Positions 6,735 to 8,055 of a stretch of 8,055 nt of DNA are shown here, one piece after another; positions within the stretch are counted from its first letter, which is position 1; each line of letters starts with the position of its first letter. The position numbers were made by a program, and so were the translations under genes. The stretch comes from Planctomycetota bacterium (GTDB taxonomy: Bacteria; Planctomycetota; GCA-002687715; DRQF01). Below the pieces are notes generated by a model. It was not told the DNA's origin. It ran no database searches and saw nothing but the letters and a program-made list of their open reading frames with translations. Location of the stretch: contig WFTN01000159.1 in assembly GCA_015485455.1 (NCBI GenBank), forward strand, positions 1-8,055, given 5' to 3'.

Positions 6735-7838
6735 TCAGAACTTACCGATCAAAAACTGCAAAATGACCAATAAGATAACTTCAGCACCGATGAGCCAATA
6801 CCAACCCACGGAGATTCCTGACCCCTTATTGCCAATATCCCTTACTGTATCCGCACCCAAATCAACTCCACTCGCTTCGGCACCCTTAAGAATAGCGACA
6901 TCATAGCGACCAGTATGATCTGAACGGTTATTTGATGGTGGACGAGGAACGCCTTCTGCCGTATCGGCCTCCGAATCTTCCAGTAAGGAAGGATCGAGGT
7001 CATCACGCTTTATGATGGGGGTCATTTGAGCGTTGCACTGGAGGAACTGTTCTTCGTCAAGTTGTTTGAGATTCTTGTCTTCTGCGGGAAAGGCGTGGAT
7101 CTTGATCACCGCCACGGTGATATTGTCGTCTCCGCCTCTTGCGTTGGCCAAGTCGATGAGCTTGAGACAGGCTTCTTTGCTCGGCATCGAACGCACAACT
7201 TCACCCGTCTCTGCCATTCCCACAAAATTACTGAGGCCATCGCTGCAAATACAAATGATGTCGCCCAGTTCCAAATTGCGATGGTTAAAGTCAATTTCGA
7301 GCCGGGTAGACATACCCACACAACGTGTGATGATATTCTTGTCAGGATGCCCCTCGGCCTGCTCTGGTGTCAGTAACCCAATGTCGATCAATTCATTGAG
7401 ATATGTGTGATCTCTGGTGACTTGTTCGTCCTCGTCCCCACGATACATGTAGCAGCGCGAGTCACCGAGGTGGCCGACTACGAATGTCGTGCCACGAATA
7501 AGGGCGGCAACACAGGTCGTGCCCATATCTTTAAGCTGAACGTTCTCATTCTGTTTCGCTTTAACAGCCTCGTTGCTGGCGAGAATGGACTCTTCGATCA
7601 GATCACGCATGGTGCTTTGCGTGGAAGCCTTGAAAGATTCGAGGATGGCGGCCGTGGTGGTTTGACTGGCAATGCTTCCGCCGGTGTGTCCACCCATACC
7701 GTCGGCGACGACCACGAGATGGCCCTTCTTCCGTTCTTCATCTTCACCGGAAGCGATCGCCACGCAGAAGTGGTCCTGATTCTCCGAGCGGACCATGCCT
7801 ACATGGGTCTCGACCGCGATCTCGACTTTATCTGCCAT
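6735..7838 (-). CDS. Membrane-anchored PP2C-family Ser/Thr phosphatase
   Basis: A metal-dependent phosphatase of 367 residues that removes phosphate from Ser/Thr, presumably reversing the neighbouring kinase. The PPM/PP2C motifs occur in order: SENQDHF (18-24) with metal ligand Asp22, ADGMGGH (45-51) with Asp46, MGTTCVAAL (105-113), GDSR (125-128), TRDHT (141-145), ITRCVG (170-175), SDGLS (199-203) and GGDDNIT (235-241). A 90-residue polar, acidic linker follows the domain, then one hydrophobic helix (about 344-364) ending in GKF, so the enzyme is tail-anchored with its active site in the cytoplasm. I chose the ATG at 7838-7836: it has GGAG six bases upstream, and the domain begins at once. 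The frame is open to an ATG at 7967, but those 43 extra residues are basic, unlike PP2C, and lack a ribosome site. Similar bacterial enzymes include PstP and PrpC, from which this differs in its long linker. It lies 5' of the kinase gene on the same strand, likely co-transcribed. Confidence 0.96.
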   Translation of the reverse strand: MADKVEIAVETHVGMVRSENQDHFCVAIASGEDEERKKGHLVVVADGMGGHTGGSIASQTTTAAILESFKASTQSTMRDLIEESILASNEAVKAKQNENVQLKDMGTTCVAALIRGTTFVVGHLGDSRCYMYRGDEDEQVTRDHTYLNELIDIGLLTPEQAEGHPDKNIITRCVGMSTRLEIDFNHRNLELGDIICICSDGLSNFVGMAETGEVVRSMPSKEACLKLIDLANARGGDDNITVAVIKIHAFPAEDKNLKQLDEEQFLQCNAQMTPIIKRDDLDPSLLEDSEADTAEGVPRPPSNNRSDHTGRYDVAILKGAEASGVDLGADTVRDIGNKGSGISVGWYWLIGAEVILLVILQFLIGKF

Positions 7839-7851
7839 TGAGTTCTCCGAG
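7839..7851 (-). promoter_or_regulatory. Ribosome binding site that fixes the PP2C start
   Basis: Read on the - strand, TCGGAGAACTCA directly precedes the ATG at 7838. The GGAG core with a six-base spacer is the best Shine-Dalgarno match seen for any gene in the window. It favours this start over the in-frame ATG at 7967. Confidence 0.6.
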
Positions 7852-7930
7852 CCGGATTCGTCCGCTTCCCAACGGCACCCCGGCAACATCTTGGGCGGTG
7901 ACGATCTACGTTGTCGATTTAGGGCGAATC

Positions 7931-7936
7931 TGTCAA
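7931..7936 (-). promoter_or_regulatory. Isolated consensus -35 box (TTGACA) upstream of the PP2C gene
   Basis: A perfect TTGACA on the - strand lies about 93 bp upstream of the chosen PP2C start, inside the doubtful N-terminal extension. No good -10 box stands at 16-18 bp (the sequence there is CAACGT), so this is only a hint of a promoter. If used, it would exclude the start at 7967. The rest of 7839-8055 shows no gene and no strong repeat. Confidence 0.2.
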
Positions 7937-8055
7937 GACCCTTCCGCGCTAAACCTTGGCCCAACATGAGCTTCGGCCCACAGCTAACCCCGGCTTGAGA
8001 AGAACTCTAAAGTCTCCAATTCAAGAGCGGACAGAATAGGGGCTCTGATAGAGAC

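Noticed and set aside
2902..7838. Type VI secretion post-translational control set (PpkA, PppA, Fha)
   Set aside because: Kinase, PP2C and FHA are present, but no type VI structural gene is visible, and the neighbours are a glycosyltransferase and an Ig-like protein.
7407..7841. Open frame antisense to the PP2C gene (144 codons)
   Set aside because: Shadow of a gene whose catalytic motifs are all present on the other strand.
7839..7967. N-terminal extension of the PP2C frame to the ATG at 7967
   Set aside because: The 43 added residues are basic and unlike the family, there is no ribosome site at 7967, and a strong GGAG stands before the ATG at 7838 where the domain begins.

Overview
The window looks like chromosomal DNA from a bacterium of medium G+C. 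It is dense with eukaryotic-like signalling proteins: two Ser/Thr-kinase-type proteins, two FHA domains and a PP2C phosphatase. That mix, beside a bacterial Ig-like envelope protein and a GT-C type membrane glycosyltransferase, fits Planctomycetota or a related PVC-group lineage. The taxon is inferred from gene content only; no rRNA, tRNA, mobile element or CRISPR array is visible.

Layout: two blocks face each other. On the + strand are the C-terminal part of a Hanks-type kinase with NAG in place of DFG (3-500), a long extracytoplasmic Ig-like repeat protein (707-2773), a small FHA protein with a C-terminal membrane anchor (2902-3405), and a multi-spanning GT-C-like glycosyltransferase (3405-4988) whose start codon overlaps the FHA stop codon. 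On the - strand, read right to left, are a membrane-anchored PP2C phosphatase (7838-6735) and a complete Ser/Thr kinase with two transmembrane helices and a C-terminal FHA domain (6623-5028). The blocks meet at a 39-bp convergent gap. A perfect 10-bp inverted repeat there contains the glycosyltransferase stop codon and probably ends transcription from one or both sides.

How the genes may work together (inference): the phosphatase and kinase form a reversible phosphorylation pair at the inner face of the membrane. The kinase FHA domain and the separate FHA protein would read phosphothreonine. Coupling of the FHA protein to a glycosyltransferase, next to a large envelope protein, suggests phospho-control of surface glycosylation or envelope assembly. 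This resembles in logic, but not in parts, the actinobacterial PknB/PstP/FHA control of cell-wall synthesis. The 111-bp gap between phosphatase and kinase holds two short inverted repeats and a weak promoter-like pair, so the kinase may have its own regulation.
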